From Lachnospiraceae bacterium (GTDB taxonomy: Bacteria > Bacillota > Clostridia > Lachnospirales > Lachnospiraceae), in NCBI GenBank assembly GCA_910575275.1, contig CAJTEE010000007.1, forward strand, positions 186,001 through 250,000: DNA of 64,000 bases, read 5' to 3'. Below the pieces are notes generated by a model. The model was not told the origin of the DNA. It searched no databases and worked only from the letters and a program-made list of their open reading frames with translations. This document shows positions 25,709-34,627 of this stretch, piece after piece. Position 1 is the stretch's first letter. Each line of letters opens with the position of its first letter. A program made the position numbers and the translations under genes.

Positions 25709-26209
25709 ATGCAGAAAAAGACTTGTTGTGTTACAAGACACAGGGATTTGCCCCAAAAGGAGATCAACCGTGTTAAGGCGGCTCTGCGGAAGGAAGTCGA
25801 GAAAGCGGTCACTGACGGTTTTACTTGCTTTATGAGCGGCTTTGCCGAGGGTGTGGATCAGTATTTTGCTGAGACCGTACTGGAAATGAAGAAGTCAAAC
25901 CCGGCGCTGGAGCTTATAGCCGTGATCCCCTACCAGAAGCGGCTCGATAGTCTGCGGCAGAAGAAGCGGACCTATGAGATGCTGGAATCTTGTGCGGACA
26001 TCGTTGTCATCCGAGAGGAGTACCAGCCCAGCGTTTACTCCCACCGAAACCGCTACATGGTGGAACACTCCGACCGGGTGATCGCCGTCTACGATGGCAG
26101 GGAAAAGGGCGGCACTGCCGGAACTATCCGATTTACTCATGTGCTGAAAAAGGAACTGAGGGAAATCCCGGTGGGGGAGATCGTTGTGCCAGACCATCTG
26201 AAAAGATAA
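25709..26209 (+). CDS. SLOG-domain protein (YpsA/DUF1273-like)
   Basis: A 166-residue Rossmann-like protein of the YpsA/SLOG type: an N-terminal CCVTRHRDLP strand, the GFTCFMSGFAEGVDQYFAE nucleotide-binding loop, AVIPYQKRLDSL and VIAVYDGREKGGTAGTIRF near the end. SLOG proteins bind nucleotides or nucleotide-derived signals and often accompany defence or mobile-element genes. AGGAAAG lies upstream. The function in this ICE is unknown. Confidence 0.75.
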   Translation: MQKKTCCVTRHRDLPQKEINRVKAALRKEVEKAVTDGFTCFMSGFAEGVDQYFAETVLEMKKSNPALELIAVIPYQKRLDSLRQKKRTYEMLESCADIVVIREEYQPSVYSHRNRYMVEHSDRVIAVYDGREKGGTAGTIRFTHVLKKELREIPVGEIVVPDHLKR

Positions 26210-26826
26210 TAACGAATGGAATGCTTCCCCTGATGCGCTCACCGTGTGGTGGGCGCTCTTTTTTGTATGACGGTTTATGGAGACACCGCCAGAAAATTTT
26301 TCGGGATAGAAGGTGCCATGATATGTCACAGTTCCATATCTGTCATTCAACCTGATGGCCGATCCGAGCGGTTGTTGGGAACCTGGATATGGAGCGATTA
26401 AGCCTGTGAAAGCCCAAATACTAACGATTTTTCTCAAATCTATGCGCCATCAAGGGTGCCATTGTCTGGCCTGTCCTTTCAGAAGGATGCCGGATAGAAT
26501 AGGCATATAAGGACGGACTGCACAGCCTATCCTCAAAAAATATCGTGCCTGATATGCATTAGGGCAAGGGTATCTCATATGGCGGTCCATCAGTGCCGGA
26601 CAAGGGCGCATGGGTGGGCAGCCGTAGGAAATGCCATGCTTTCCTGTGCTGTCAGACGTTTACAGGGTCATGTGCATTTCCGCACATGGCCCCCTCTTTT
26701 TTCATACATAAGGGTCTGTCAGATTTCCCTTGTCAGAGTGCGGTTTCCAGGCCGGCGCACACGGCAGGGAGACAGCTTGGACCAAACAAAACGTCCTTCC
26801 CCGCTGTGTCCGGGAAAGGACTTTTT
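26210..26826. other. Non-coding region between SLOG and XRE genes
   Basis: I see no supported gene. The only clear structures are a CATGTGC ... GCACATG hairpin followed by GCCCCCTCTTTTTTC at about 26670-26703 (a terminator-like element) and the hairpin at 26793-26826. It may hold promoters or a small RNA. Confidence 0.4.
26793..26826 (+). terminator. Terminator-like hairpin touching the XRE start codon
   Basis: GTCCTTCCC / GGGAAAGGAC is followed by TTTTT and then directly by the ATG at 26827. The downstream arm holds the AAAGGA ribosome site, so folding would both end transcription and hide the site. An attenuator is possible. Confidence 0.5.
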
Positions 26827-27111
26827 ATGATCTATGACACTTTGAAGATTGGCAGACGCATCCAGAAGCTCCGCAGGGAAAAGGGGCTGACACAGGAGCA
26901 GTTGGCGGAGCGGCTGAATGTCAGCACCGTCCATCTGGCGAAGATCGAGACCGGCAAGCGTGGCTGTTCGCTGGATATTCTGATTGACTTTGCTGCTTTT
27001 TTCAATGCCAGCCTCGACTATCTGGTGCTGGGGAAGGTCTCGGACGGAGAGGTGCGGGCGCGGCTGGATGCCATTATCCAAACCCTGGAGGATTTGCGGA
27101 GAGATATATGA
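26827..27111 (+). CDS. XRE family regulator (second)
   Basis: A 94-residue Cro/CI-type protein (IGRRIQKLRREKGLTQEQLAERLNVSTVHLAKIETGKRGCSLD) with a C-terminal helix that probably dimerises (ARLDAIIQTLEDLRRDI). It is typical of ICE control genes. The ribosome site GGAAAGGAC lies inside a hairpin ending at the start codon. Confidence 0.8.
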   Translation: MIYDTLKIGRRIQKLRREKGLTQEQLAERLNVSTVHLAKIETGKRGCSLDILIDFAAFFNASLDYLVLGKVSDGEVRARLDAIIQTLEDLRRDI

Positions 27112-27711
27112 CTGGTCGGAACAAGACCAGCGGCTGGTACTCCTGCGCCATAAGAATATCACCCGTTTTCCACTAAACTGGAACCATCAGCCGGGGCGAC
27201 CTGGCTGGCGGAACTTTGAAAACTGAATATCCAGTCATCAGGAAGTCCTGGAAACAGGACCACGTTACTGTCTGGAATAGCCTGTGCAGCGGAGCGCCAT
27301 GATCCCCAAACGGGGTCCCCGAAAGGTCGCAGACCTTTTGGGGAGAGGAGGAGCAGCGAAATGACTGAGCTTTGCCGCTTGCGGTGAAGCGAAGGATATG
27401 GAGCTTGCGACGACGATGGGAGGAGCGATCCATCCGACTGAAAATGCCAAGTTGCTCTTGGCCCGGCGATGACAACAGACAGCGATAATGATACTTCCGT
27501 AACTCGCGGCCCGGCCACAAAGAAGGCGGGGAGGTTAGACGCCTATGAGAGCAGCTTCGCAAGCTGACGAGCCTGATGATTCCCACGGTTCCGGGGTGTC
27601 GAGGACAAATTGGGACCAAAAACACGCTTTATGAAATTTTGTGGGCGCTCTGGATGCGGTGCTTACCGTATTGGGCCGCCCATTTACATACCAGAAGAAG
27701 GAGGTATCCAT
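27112..27711. other. Non-coding, structured region before pemK
   Basis: There is no convincing gene in 600 bases. Stem-loops are evident: GATCCCC aaac GGGGTC (27301-27317), CCCCGAAAGGTC gca GACCTTTTGGGG (27317-27343) and several GCTT(G/C)GC/AGC repeats around 27370-27560. Its length and GC-rich pairing suggest a structured RNA or a cis-acting site for the ParB-like proteins encoded downstream. Confidence 0.4.
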
Positions 27712-28104
27712 ATGGACCGTAATTTTCACGATTTCCACCGCGGCGAGGTCTATTACGCCGACTTGAACCCGGTAATCGGTCATGAGCAGGGCGGCATCCG
27801 CCCGGTGCTGGTCATCCAGAATGACACGGGCAACTATCACTCCCCGACCATCATTGTGATCGCCGTGACCAGAAGGACCTTTAAGAAACCCTCCCAGCCG
27901 ACCCATGTGGTGCTGGATGATGCTGAGGGGCTTACCCCCTCCCTCTTTATGTCGGAGGTCATCCGCACCATCGACAAGCGGCGGGTGTGTGGCTATGTGG
28001 GCAGGCTTACCAAAGAGCAGATGATGCGGGTCAATGCCGCCCTCCTGGTGAGTGTTGGGCTTGATAAGGACTACGCTCCTGTTGCGGGAATGGAGGCATC
28101 CTGA
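27712..28104 (+). CDS. PemK/MazF-type toxin
   Basis: A 130-residue SH3-fold RNase toxin of the MazF/PemK family: FHRGEVYYADLNPVIGHEQGGIRPVLVIQN at the start, then PTIIVIAVTRR and a FMSEVIRTIDKRRV block. Active members cleave mRNA at short sequences. No antitoxin gene is adjacent: upstream is the 600-base non-coding region and downstream, overlapping by one base, is a ParB-like gene. GAAGGAGG precedes the ATG. In this ICE type it may act as a stability toxin or in regulation. Confidence 0.8.
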   Translation: MDRNFHDFHRGEVYYADLNPVIGHEQGGIRPVLVIQNDTGNYHSPTIIVIAVTRRTFKKPSQPTHVVLDDAEGLTPSLFMSEVIRTIDKRRVCGYVGRLTKEQMMRVNAALLVSVGLDKDYAPVAGMEAS

Positions 28105-29018
28105 TGGACAAGCTCATCATCGACCCGGAGTTCCGTGACAAGATACCGCCGCTGACGGAGGACGAGTTCTCCCTTTTGGAGGAGAACATCCTGTCTGACG
28201 GGGCGGTCTTTTCGCCGCTCATCGTCTGGGACGGCACGATCCTGGACGGACACAACCGCTATGAGATCATCCAGAAACACCCGGAGCTGACCTACGCAGT
28301 CCACGGTCTGTCTTTCGCCAACCGCTACGAAGCCCTTTCTTGGATATGCAAGAACCAGCTTGGCAGGCGGAACCTGACGCCCCAGCAGAAGAAATATCTG
28401 ATCGGGCAGCGGTATGAGGCGGAGAAGATGGCGCATGGTGGTGAGCGGGTAGCAACGGTTCAAAATGAACCGTTGCCTTCCTCCCACAAAACCCGCGCTC
28501 AAATAGCGAATGATACCAACACCAGCGAGAGTTATGTCATGCGGGCTGGCTGGTATGCCCAAGGTGTGGACGCCGCCGAAGAAGCCTTCCCCGGCATCAA
28601 GCAGGAGATACTTACGGGAGCGATCAAGCCCACAGAGACAGCGGTAGCCGCTGTTGCCAGGGCAGAGCCGGAGGAGCGCTCCAGACTGGCCGCTGACTTG
28701 AAGAAATCCAAGGATGATAAAGGCAAAAAGCCCCGGCCCGCCTACCACAAAGCCCCGCCGGCCACTTCCAGGAAGGCCGAGATGCAGAGAATCGCGGAAA
28801 TATCGGCTGAGATGGAGCGGGACAAGGCTCCCAACACCGAGGAGAATGTACTCTGTTCCCTGGATGGCGAGATCGTCTCGTTCATGGAGCTTTTTGACCG
28901 CATCTTTCAGGAATATCCACGGCTTTTGTCAGACAGCCATTACAGGCAAAATCTCATCCAGATCATGCAGAAAATGAAGCAGTATATCGCAGACATCGAA
29001 GGAGGGCGCACAGAATGA
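28104..29018 (+). CDS. ParB-like nuclease/partition-domain protein
   Basis: A 304-residue protein whose N-terminal part resembles the ParB/Sulfiredoxin fold: LTEDEFSLLEENILSDGAVFSPLIVW, DGTILDGHNRYEII. A central helix-turn-helix-like region follows (KTRAQIANDTNTSESYVMRAGW) and a Lys-rich linker. It could bind DNA for partition or regulate the ICE. The start overlaps the pemK stop and its own stop overlaps the next start, so translation is coupled. Confidence 0.7.
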   Translation: MDKLIIDPEFRDKIPPLTEDEFSLLEENILSDGAVFSPLIVWDGTILDGHNRYEIIQKHPELTYAVHGLSFANRYEALSWICKNQLGRRNLTPQQKKYLIGQRYEAEKMAHGGERVATVQNEPLPSSHKTRAQIANDTNTSESYVMRAGWYAQGVDAAEEAFPGIKQEILTGAIKPTETAVAAVARAEPEERSRLAADLKKSKDDKGKKPRPAYHKAPPATSRKAEMQRIAEISAEMERDKAPNTEENVLCSLDGEIVSFMELFDRIFQEYPRLLSDSHYRQNLIQIMQKMKQYIADIEGGRTE

Positions 29019-29794
29019 ACAGCAAGGACCTTTTTTGCCGGGAGCTTCCCATCAACAGCGCAGAGCTGAAGATACCCCGCACTACTTATCAGCGTGAACT
29101 GAACGAGGACCGGGTCCGCAGGATCGCCGCCGAGTTCGATGAGCGCATCGCCAACGAACCGAAGGTGAGCTGCCGGGACGGCCGCTACTATGTCTTTGAC
29201 GGCCAGCATACCATCGCCGCCCGGAAACTGCTCAACGGCGGGCGGGACCTGCCCATCCGCTGTAAGGTGTTCTATGGCCTGACCGAGAGCGATGAGGCGC
29301 TGCTGTTCGCCCAGCAGACGGGCGCGTCCGCCAGCCTGACCGCCGGGTCGAAGTTCCGGGCGCTGGTCTACGGCGGCGATGAGGACGCTATGGCGTTCTT
29401 GAAAGCAACGGAGGCTGTGGGCCTCTATGTGGACTACAAGCAGACCAGGGGCGCGAAGCGGCTGGCCTGTATCAGCACCGCTTTCGGCCTGTTCCAGAAG
29501 GTCGGGGGCGGGGTGTACCGGGAGGCGATGCAGACCATCGTGGACGCCTGGAAGGGCGACCCGGACTCCCTCCGGGCGGAGACGGTGCAGGGCGTGGTGG
29601 AGTTCGTGGACCTCTATCACGGGGAGTACAGCCGCAAACGACTGGTGACACGGCTGCGCCAGGTTGACCCGGTGGTGATCTTCCGGGAGGGCCGGGCCAT
29701 GACGAGCCTGCCGGGATACAAGCGGTATCTCTATCAGGTGTACCGCATCTACAACGGTTCCAGCGCAAAGACCGCCCTGCCGATGAAGTTTTGA
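29015..29794 (+). CDS. ParB-N-like (DUF6551-type) protein
   Basis: A 259-residue protein with a ParB/Srx-like motif (YYVFDGQHTIAARKLL at about 53-68). I associate it with the DUF6551 family of ICEs. It overlaps the preceding ParB-like gene by four bases. The two proteins probably work together, perhaps as DNA-binding or nuclease partners. No experimental role is known to me. Confidence 0.6.
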   Translation: MNSKDLFCRELPINSAELKIPRTTYQRELNEDRVRRIAAEFDERIANEPKVSCRDGRYYVFDGQHTIAARKLLNGGRDLPIRCKVFYGLTESDEALLFAQQTGASASLTAGSKFRALVYGGDEDAMAFLKATEAVGLYVDYKQTRGAKRLACISTAFGLFQKVGGGVYREAMQTIVDAWKGDPDSLRAETVQGVVEFVDLYHGEYSRKRLVTRLRQVDPVVIFREGRAMTSLPGYKRYLYQVYRIYNGSSAKTALPMKF

Positions 29795-29905
29795 AAAATC
29801 TGAGAGAAGCGTCTGTCTTTTGGTGCGGGCGCTTTTCTCTGTTCTATGAAAGTTTGTCCTTTTCATAAGATGTTGAAAAGGACAGAACAGTTGAGGTGCT
29901 TTGCC

Positions 29906-30145
29906 ATGACAGAAGCGATGAAAGACATCGACCTCCGCAAGGTGGACAGATCGACGCTCCGTGACCGCAGCACAGTCCGCATTGACCCGGAGGCATCCAC
30001 AGAGGAGCGCATCCGGGCATGGATAGAACAGCTTGGCAACCCCTATGTCTATCTGGACGGCGGCGTGGTCGTGAAGCTGAGTTTTGCGGACAAAGGCGAG
30101 ACCATCGAGGACCGCATCAACTCCCTTTACCTTGCCGGGGCCTGA
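29906..30145 (+). CDS. Small DUF6870-type ICE protein
   Basis: A 79-residue protein (MKDIDLRKVDRSTLRDRSTV, PYVYLDGGVVVKLSFAD, TIEDRINSLY). Proteins of this kind are commonly found just upstream of ICE serine recombinases. ATG at 29906 with GAGGTG upstream is preferred over 29846. Its function is unknown. Confidence 0.6.
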   Translation: MTEAMKDIDLRKVDRSTLRDRSTVRIDPEASTEERIRAWIEQLGNPYVYLDGGVVVKLSFADKGETIEDRINSLYLAGA

Positions 30146-30288
30146 CATCCTTAACAAACCGGGCGATCCGGCGCTACAATGTGCTTGGGTCAAAAAAAGG
30201 AACTGCATCACAAGGTCTGCGGCTTTGTGTTCCGTTCCCATACGGGACAGAGCCTTCGGTTTTCTGAGAGACAACAAGGAGGTTCAAA

Positions 30289-31923
30289 ATGCCCGACAAG
30301 ATTTATAAGACCGGCATCTATGCCCGGTTATCCAGAGAGGATGCTGACCGCATGGAATCCAACAGCATCCAGAGCCAGCGGGCCATCTGTCTGGCTTACA
30401 TAGAGGGCCACGACGACCTTGAGCTGGTGGACACCTACATCGACGATGGTGAGACCGGCAGCAACACGGACCGTCCCGGCTTTCAGAGGATGATCCAGGA
30501 TATGCGTTCCGGGCGTATCGACTGCGCCGTCAGCAAGGACCTGAGCAGGTTCTCACGGAACTATATCGACGCCGGGAACTACCTGGAGAAGATATTCCCG
30601 GCGATGGGCATCCGCTATATCGCCATCAACGACAACTACGACAGCATGGCGCCCGGAAGCAGTACCGATGTCATCACCCTTCCTTTCAAAAACCTGGTAA
30701 ATGACATCTACTGCCGCGACATCTCCATCAAGATACGCACCAGCCTGGAGGTCAAGCGCAAGAAGGGCGAGTATGTGGGCAGCTTCGTCCCCTTCGGGTA
30801 TCGGAAAGCCCCGCAGGATAAGAACCGCCTGCTGGTGGATGAGGCGGCAGCCGATGTCGTTTCCCTGATCTTCGGGATGTATAAGGACGGTTTCCCCATC
30901 CTGAAGATCGCGAGACGGCTCAACACCAGCGGCATCCCCACCCCGATGGAGTACAAGCGGATGCAGGGCGCACACTTTGAGACGGCTTTCCGCACAAAGG
31001 AGCGCACAGAGTGGGAATATGTGACCGTCAAGCGGATACTCTCCAACATCGTCTACACCGGGGTACTCATCCAGGGACGGCGGGGGACGCCGAACCATAA
31101 AGTCCGGGTGACGCGCCCCAAGGAGGAGGCAGACTGGGTGCGGGTGGAGAACGCCCATGAGCCGATCATCTCCTGCACTGACTTTGAGGCGGTGGCGGAG
31201 CTGATGCGCCGGGATATGCGCTGTGCCGGGGACAGCGACAGGCACGACCTGTTCTCCGGCTACCTGTTCTGCGGGGACTGTCAGAATACCATGATCCGCA
31301 AGACGCAGAGGGCAAAGGGAAAGGCGTATGTCTACTACAACTGCTCCCACAACAAGCGCACCCACGAATGCAGCCCCCACTCCTTCAGCGAGGCAAAGCT
31401 GGCGGAGATCGTGTTCCACGCCATCCACGACCAGATCGAGGTGGTGCTTCATCTGGATAAGGTGCTACGCTTCATAGACAGCCTCCCCCAGCGGGACCGC
31501 AAGGTGTTCAGCTATGAGGCGCAGATGACCCGGCTGGAGGAAGAAATCCAGCGGTACAAAAAGCTGGAGCTGGGCCTCTATGAGAACTTCGTGGAGGGCA
31601 TCATCAACAAGACGGAGTACACCGACTTCCGGGAGAACTACCGGGGACTGATCGAGGAGAAGCAAGAGGCCGTGAAGCGGCTGAAACGGGAACAGCAGGA
31701 CGCCGCCGCTATGGGCAGCCAGAACCGGGCATGGGTACAGGTCTTTGCACAGTATGAGAATGTGCAGGAGCTTGACCGCCGCATCCTGCTGGCTCTGGTG
31801 GATAAGATACTCATCTATGAAAACAAAAAGGTGGAGATCGTCTTTCGGTATCGGGATGAGTTCGCCAGGGCGATGGAGACAGCGAAAAACTACAAGGACT
31901 GTCCGCTTCCGGCAGTGGGCTGA
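30289..31923 (+). CDS. Large serine recombinase (first of three)
   Basis: A 544-residue serine recombinase. The resolvase-type catalytic domain has the active-site block GIYARLSRED (Ser near 13), DDGETGSNTDRPGFQ and SKDLSRFSRNYIDAGNYLEKIFP. A recombinase domain (PFGYRKAP) and a zinc-ribbon (LFCGDCQNTMIRK ... CSHNKRTHECSPHSF) follow, then a coiled coil. It heads a tandem block of three such genes. Triple serine integrase modules are known from other Gram-positive ICEs and are thought to act together in integration and excision. AAGGAGG precedes the ATG. Confidence 0.85.
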   Translation: MPDKIYKTGIYARLSREDADRMESNSIQSQRAICLAYIEGHDDLELVDTYIDDGETGSNTDRPGFQRMIQDMRSGRIDCAVSKDLSRFSRNYIDAGNYLEKIFPAMGIRYIAINDNYDSMAPGSSTDVITLPFKNLVNDIYCRDISIKIRTSLEVKRKKGEYVGSFVPFGYRKAPQDKNRLLVDEAAADVVSLIFGMYKDGFPILKIARRLNTSGIPTPMEYKRMQGAHFETAFRTKERTEWEYVTVKRILSNIVYTGVLIQGRRGTPNHKVRVTRPKEEADWVRVENAHEPIISCTDFEAVAELMRRDMRCAGDSDRHDLFSGYLFCGDCQNTMIRKTQRAKGKAYVYYNCSHNKRTHECSPHSFSEAKLAEIVFHAIHDQIEVVLHLDKVLRFIDSLPQRDRKVFSYEAQMTRLEEEIQRYKKLELGLYENFVEGIINKTEYTDFRENYRGLIEEKQEAVKRLKREQQDAAAMGSQNRAWVQVFAQYENVQELDRRILLALVDKILIYENKKVEIVFRYRDEFARAMETAKNYKDCPLPAVG

Positions 31924-31937
31924 GAGGGAGAGAGAAA

Positions 31938-32195
31938 ATGGCACGAAAGAGCAGAAAAGCACAGGCCCAGCCTGTGGCAGAAATCAAAAAAGAAGCAGCC
32001 GCACTGTCCACCGCGATCTATGCCCGCCTGTCCGTGGAGAACAGCGGCAAGGACGATGACGGGAACTCCCTGCAAAACCAGATCGCCGTCTGCGAGGACT
32101 ATCTGGACGGATGCCCTTACCTCCGGCTCACGGAGGTCTACTCGGACAACGGCAGGACTGGGACCGTGTTCGACCGTCCGGCATGGAACCGCCTG
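31938..32195 (+). pseudogene. Large serine recombinase 2, 5' part (interrupted)
   Basis: Encodes the first 86 residues of the second recombinase of the triple block: catalytic STAIYARLSVEN, then SDNGRTGTVFDRPAWNRLM. It stops being recombinase sequence at 32196-32198, where a 6.8-kb element begins. Joining CTG at 32193-32195 to ATG at 39018 restores the frame exactly (NRL-MEDVRTGK). The gene would give a full protein of about 567 residues after precise excision of the element. Confidence 0.85.
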
Positions 32196-32196
32196 A

Positions 32197-32207
32197 TGTT
32201 GGATAGT
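32197..32207 (+). repeat. Left terminal inverted repeat of the element
   Basis: TGTTGGATAGT, the exact reverse complement of 39006-39016. Confidence 0.85.
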
Positions 32208-32236
32208 GCGGAGGGGCGACAAACAAATACAAATAA

Positions 32237-32251
32237 AAAAGGGACTTCCTC
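32237..32251 (+). repeat. Subterminal 15-bp repeat near left end
   Basis: AAAAGGGACTTCCTC is found inverted at 37310-37324, just before the recombinase start. It could be a recombinase binding site. Confidence 0.55.
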
Positions 32252-32458
32252 AATCCTTAAAAGGCTATGACAGCAACGGTTATAGTCTTTTTTCATGCGG
32301 TAATTACCGTAGGAAATGAACTCCTATTCCCCCAAGTAGAGAAATATCTGTCAATGATATTCCGCAATCCAATCTCCCGACAATTAACGAAAGAAAATCA
32401 TTTATCAGCACCTAAACCAATCAATCATATCAATCCATATCACAGGAGGGCAAAGACT

Positions 32459-33067
32459 ATGAACAAAAAGCAGGAACAGCAGATTTTGGACTATTACAGC
32501 ACCACAGACAAATATATCCATAGCAAGACACACTCTAATGCGCATCAGACTGTATTTACCAAAGAAAGCGACAAATACCAGTGGCTTGTGTTGGAGCAGA
32601 AAAGCCAGTGTGAAGTCGAGGTAAGGCAGACCGACAGTCATGGAACAATCACAGCGAGGGATAATTACGAACTGACAAGAAATCTCCCTAAGTGCGTGAG
32701 TGTGGAGCGTTTATGTGAGGGCGCAAATTTTCAGATACCTTTTAACACTGATGAAATCAACTTAATTTATCAGTTTGGAGAGCAGAGTAAAGCGAAAACG
32801 TGCGCCAGTCTTTCCGCTATTCTTCCGCAGATAAAAGACAATAATACAAAGCAGATAGTAAGTACCACCTTGAATAAATTAAATGCCCTGTCAGAAAAAA
32901 CGTGTGCGGAACTGACTGCCACTACCAAAAGACGAAAACTGACCGAGCGTGACCACTCCATAAAGACAAGGTTAGCCAAAGCAAAGGAACAAGCAAAACA
33001 GCCGACAGTTGCCGAGGGAAAACAGCACAGAACCCACAGCAAGGGAAAGGGGGATATGGTACTATGA
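32459..33067 (+). CDS. Hypothetical protein of the inserted element
   Basis: A protein of about 202 residues (MNKKQEQQILDYYSTTDKY at the start) with a polar helical C-terminus rich in Lys, Thr and Gln. I do not recognise the family. CAGGAGGGC precedes the start. Its stop overlaps the next start by four bases, so the two are coupled. It is probably specific to mobilizable elements of this type. Confidence 0.55.
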   Translation: MNKKQEQQILDYYSTTDKYIHSKTHSNAHQTVFTKESDKYQWLVLEQKSQCEVEVRQTDSHGTITARDNYELTRNLPKCVSVERLCEGANFQIPFNTDEINLIYQFGEQSKAKTCASLSAILPQIKDNNTKQIVSTTLNKLNALSEKTCAELTATTKRRKLTERDHSIKTRLAKAKEQAKQPTVAEGKQHRTHSKGKGDMVL

Positions 33068-33345
33068 AACTTTCACGATACGAGCGGGAAAGTATTCTCA
33101 ATTATAACGCAGGAGAACAGACCGCCACCCTCTACACAAGAGATAAGGCGGTTATGCGGAAACTTGACACGCTTGTTGCCGACTTCCCCGATACATACAA
33201 GCTGACAGAGCAGGACGAGGTATCTAAGACCTATTCCTTTCCGAAGTCATACGTCAGCTACCGCAAGCCGAGGGCGGTCAGCACCGAGCAGAGGGAACGG
33301 GCAAGGCAGATGATGATTGAACGGAACAAAATAAAAGAGAATTAG
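33064..33345 (+). CDS. Conserved small protein of mobilizable elements
   Basis: A 93-residue protein (KLSRYERESILNYNAGEQTATLYTRDKAVMRKLDTL) ending in a basic tail (STEQRERARQMMIERNKIK). Similar small proteins are common in Clostridia ICE/IMEs, but I know no function. It overlaps the previous gene by four bases. Confidence 0.55.
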   Translation: MKLSRYERESILNYNAGEQTATLYTRDKAVMRKLDTLVADFPDTYKLTEQDEVSKTYSFPKSYVSYRKPRAVSTEQRERARQMMIERNKIKEN

Positions 33346-33434
33346 GAAAAATTTATTGGAATTACGAGTGTGCTTGTGATAAAATATGAATACTAATCAA
33401 ATCGAAAAATTGCCAATATGAAAGGAGTAGCATT

Positions 33435-33632
33435 ATGGAAGAATTAAAATCTATTATGGAAAAATTTGTCGCATCTGGTTGGGATTTAATATCTATTCCA
33501 GCACAACAGTGGTTAGACGGACAAGCCGATAAAGATACTTTAGTGTCAGCAATCAGGCAGGCAGACGAAGAATGTGGAAGTTGCGGTTGTGATTTAGACC
33601 CATTGTATAAAAGAGCTTTGGAATTAATTTGA
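33435..33632 (+). CDS. Small acidic hypothetical protein
   Basis: A 65-residue protein with a compact Cys cluster (EECGSCGCDLDP), possibly metal-binding. AAAGGAGTAG lies just upstream of the ATG. It is followed closely by the next gene and is probably cargo. Its function is unknown. Confidence 0.5.
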   Translation: MEELKSIMEKFVASGWDLISIPAQQWLDGQADKDTLVSAIRQADEECGSCGCDLDPLYKRALELI

Positions 33633-33659
33633 CAAAATTACATTAAGGATGAATAAAAT

Positions 33660-34007
33660 ATGCCATTTACAGAAATTTGTATTTATCAAGTTAAGCCACA
33701 AAAGGTAGAGGAATTTGAAACGTTAATGCTTGAAGTCAAAAGCTTTTTGGAAAAACAAGAGGGGCTTCTTTTGTTTCGATTTATCAAAAGAGAGTATCGC
33801 ATAGATATGGAGCAGATTAAAGAGGGACTTCCCCCTCTTAAAATTAACCGTATTGTAAAAAGTGTTAAGTATATGCTTTATTGGGAATTTGATACCAAGG
33901 AAAGCTATGGAATGGCACAAAAAAATCTTTACAACAGCTATTGGAAGTCCATTGAAAAGTGTCTGATAGTTCCTCATGATAAATATTTGGGTGAACAGTT
34001 GTTTTAA
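33660..34007 (+). CDS. Small protein, possibly dimeric alpha/beta barrel (ABM-like)
   Basis: A 115-residue protein beginning PFTEICIYQVKPQKVEEFETLM and continuing with a helix and LLLFRFIKREY. This pattern is like antibiotic-biosynthesis-monooxygenase-type dimeric barrels. The assignment is by pattern only. It is more AT-rich than the mobilization genes and probably cargo. Confidence 0.45.
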   Translation: MPFTEICIYQVKPQKVEEFETLMLEVKSFLEKQEGLLLFRFIKREYRIDMEQIKEGLPPLKINRIVKSVKYMLYWEFDTKESYGMAQKNLYNSYWKSIEKCLIVPHDKYLGEQLF

Positions 34008-34247
34008 TGGAATAAGCATATAACAGAGTAAAAATATGAGTGAATAAATGAGAAAATTCCCATTTGTGGAGAGAAATAGTATCAAGCACTTAGGAAAATC
34101 TAAGTGCTTTTCTTCTGTCATATTTTCACTGTCAGAACAGAAAGGGAATACTTCTATTTTGGGTAGCGGTTATCTTAACAGACAATCAGCTACCTTTTTT
34201 ATTTTCAGAAACTATCAACACAGCACAGAAAGAATGAGGTATCAGAA

Positions 34248-34589
34248 ATGATTGAGAGCAAGAATGACACAAGCAAAAACTTAGAAAAGGCATTGCAGGT
34301 ATTGAAACAGGCGCAACAGCGTGTAGCCAATGAAAAGAAAAAACAGAACGAGAAGAAACGCAAAGCCGAGAACCACCACAAGTACATCATGGGCGGTATT
34401 ATCGTGAAGTATTTCCCCGACTGCTACCGCTATGACGAGGGCGAGTTGAACCGTATCTTATCGGTTGCCTTGCAGACAAGGGAGTGTCAGCAGATTATCT
34501 CTAAAATCAAGGCAGAAAGCAGAGAAACCACTCCCCCACAATCCACTCTCCCCAATGCCGAAAATGAAAGCGAGGGCGGTACGGAATGA
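34248..34589 (+). CDS. DUF3847-type mobilization accessory protein
   Basis: A 113-residue protein with a long charged N-terminal helix (LEKALQVLKQAQQRVANEKKKQNEKKRKAENHHKY, broken at residue 45) and the block MGGIIVKYFPDC. DUF3847 proteins lie just upstream of MobA/MobL relaxases and may act as relaxosome helpers. A 300-base hairpin-rich gap separates it from the relaxase. Confidence 0.7.
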   Translation: MIESKNDTSKNLEKALQVLKQAQQRVANEKKKQNEKKRKAENHHKYIMGGIIVKYFPDCYRYDEGELNRILSVALQTRECQQIISKIKAESRETTPPQSTLPNAENESEGGTE

Positions 34590-34627
34590 CAAAGGCGAGG
34601 ACACTGGAAAGCGGAGGTAACGTATTC

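Noticed and set aside
30553-31452. 300-codon open frame opposite serine recombinase 1
   Set aside because: Antisense shadow of a well-supported recombinase gene.
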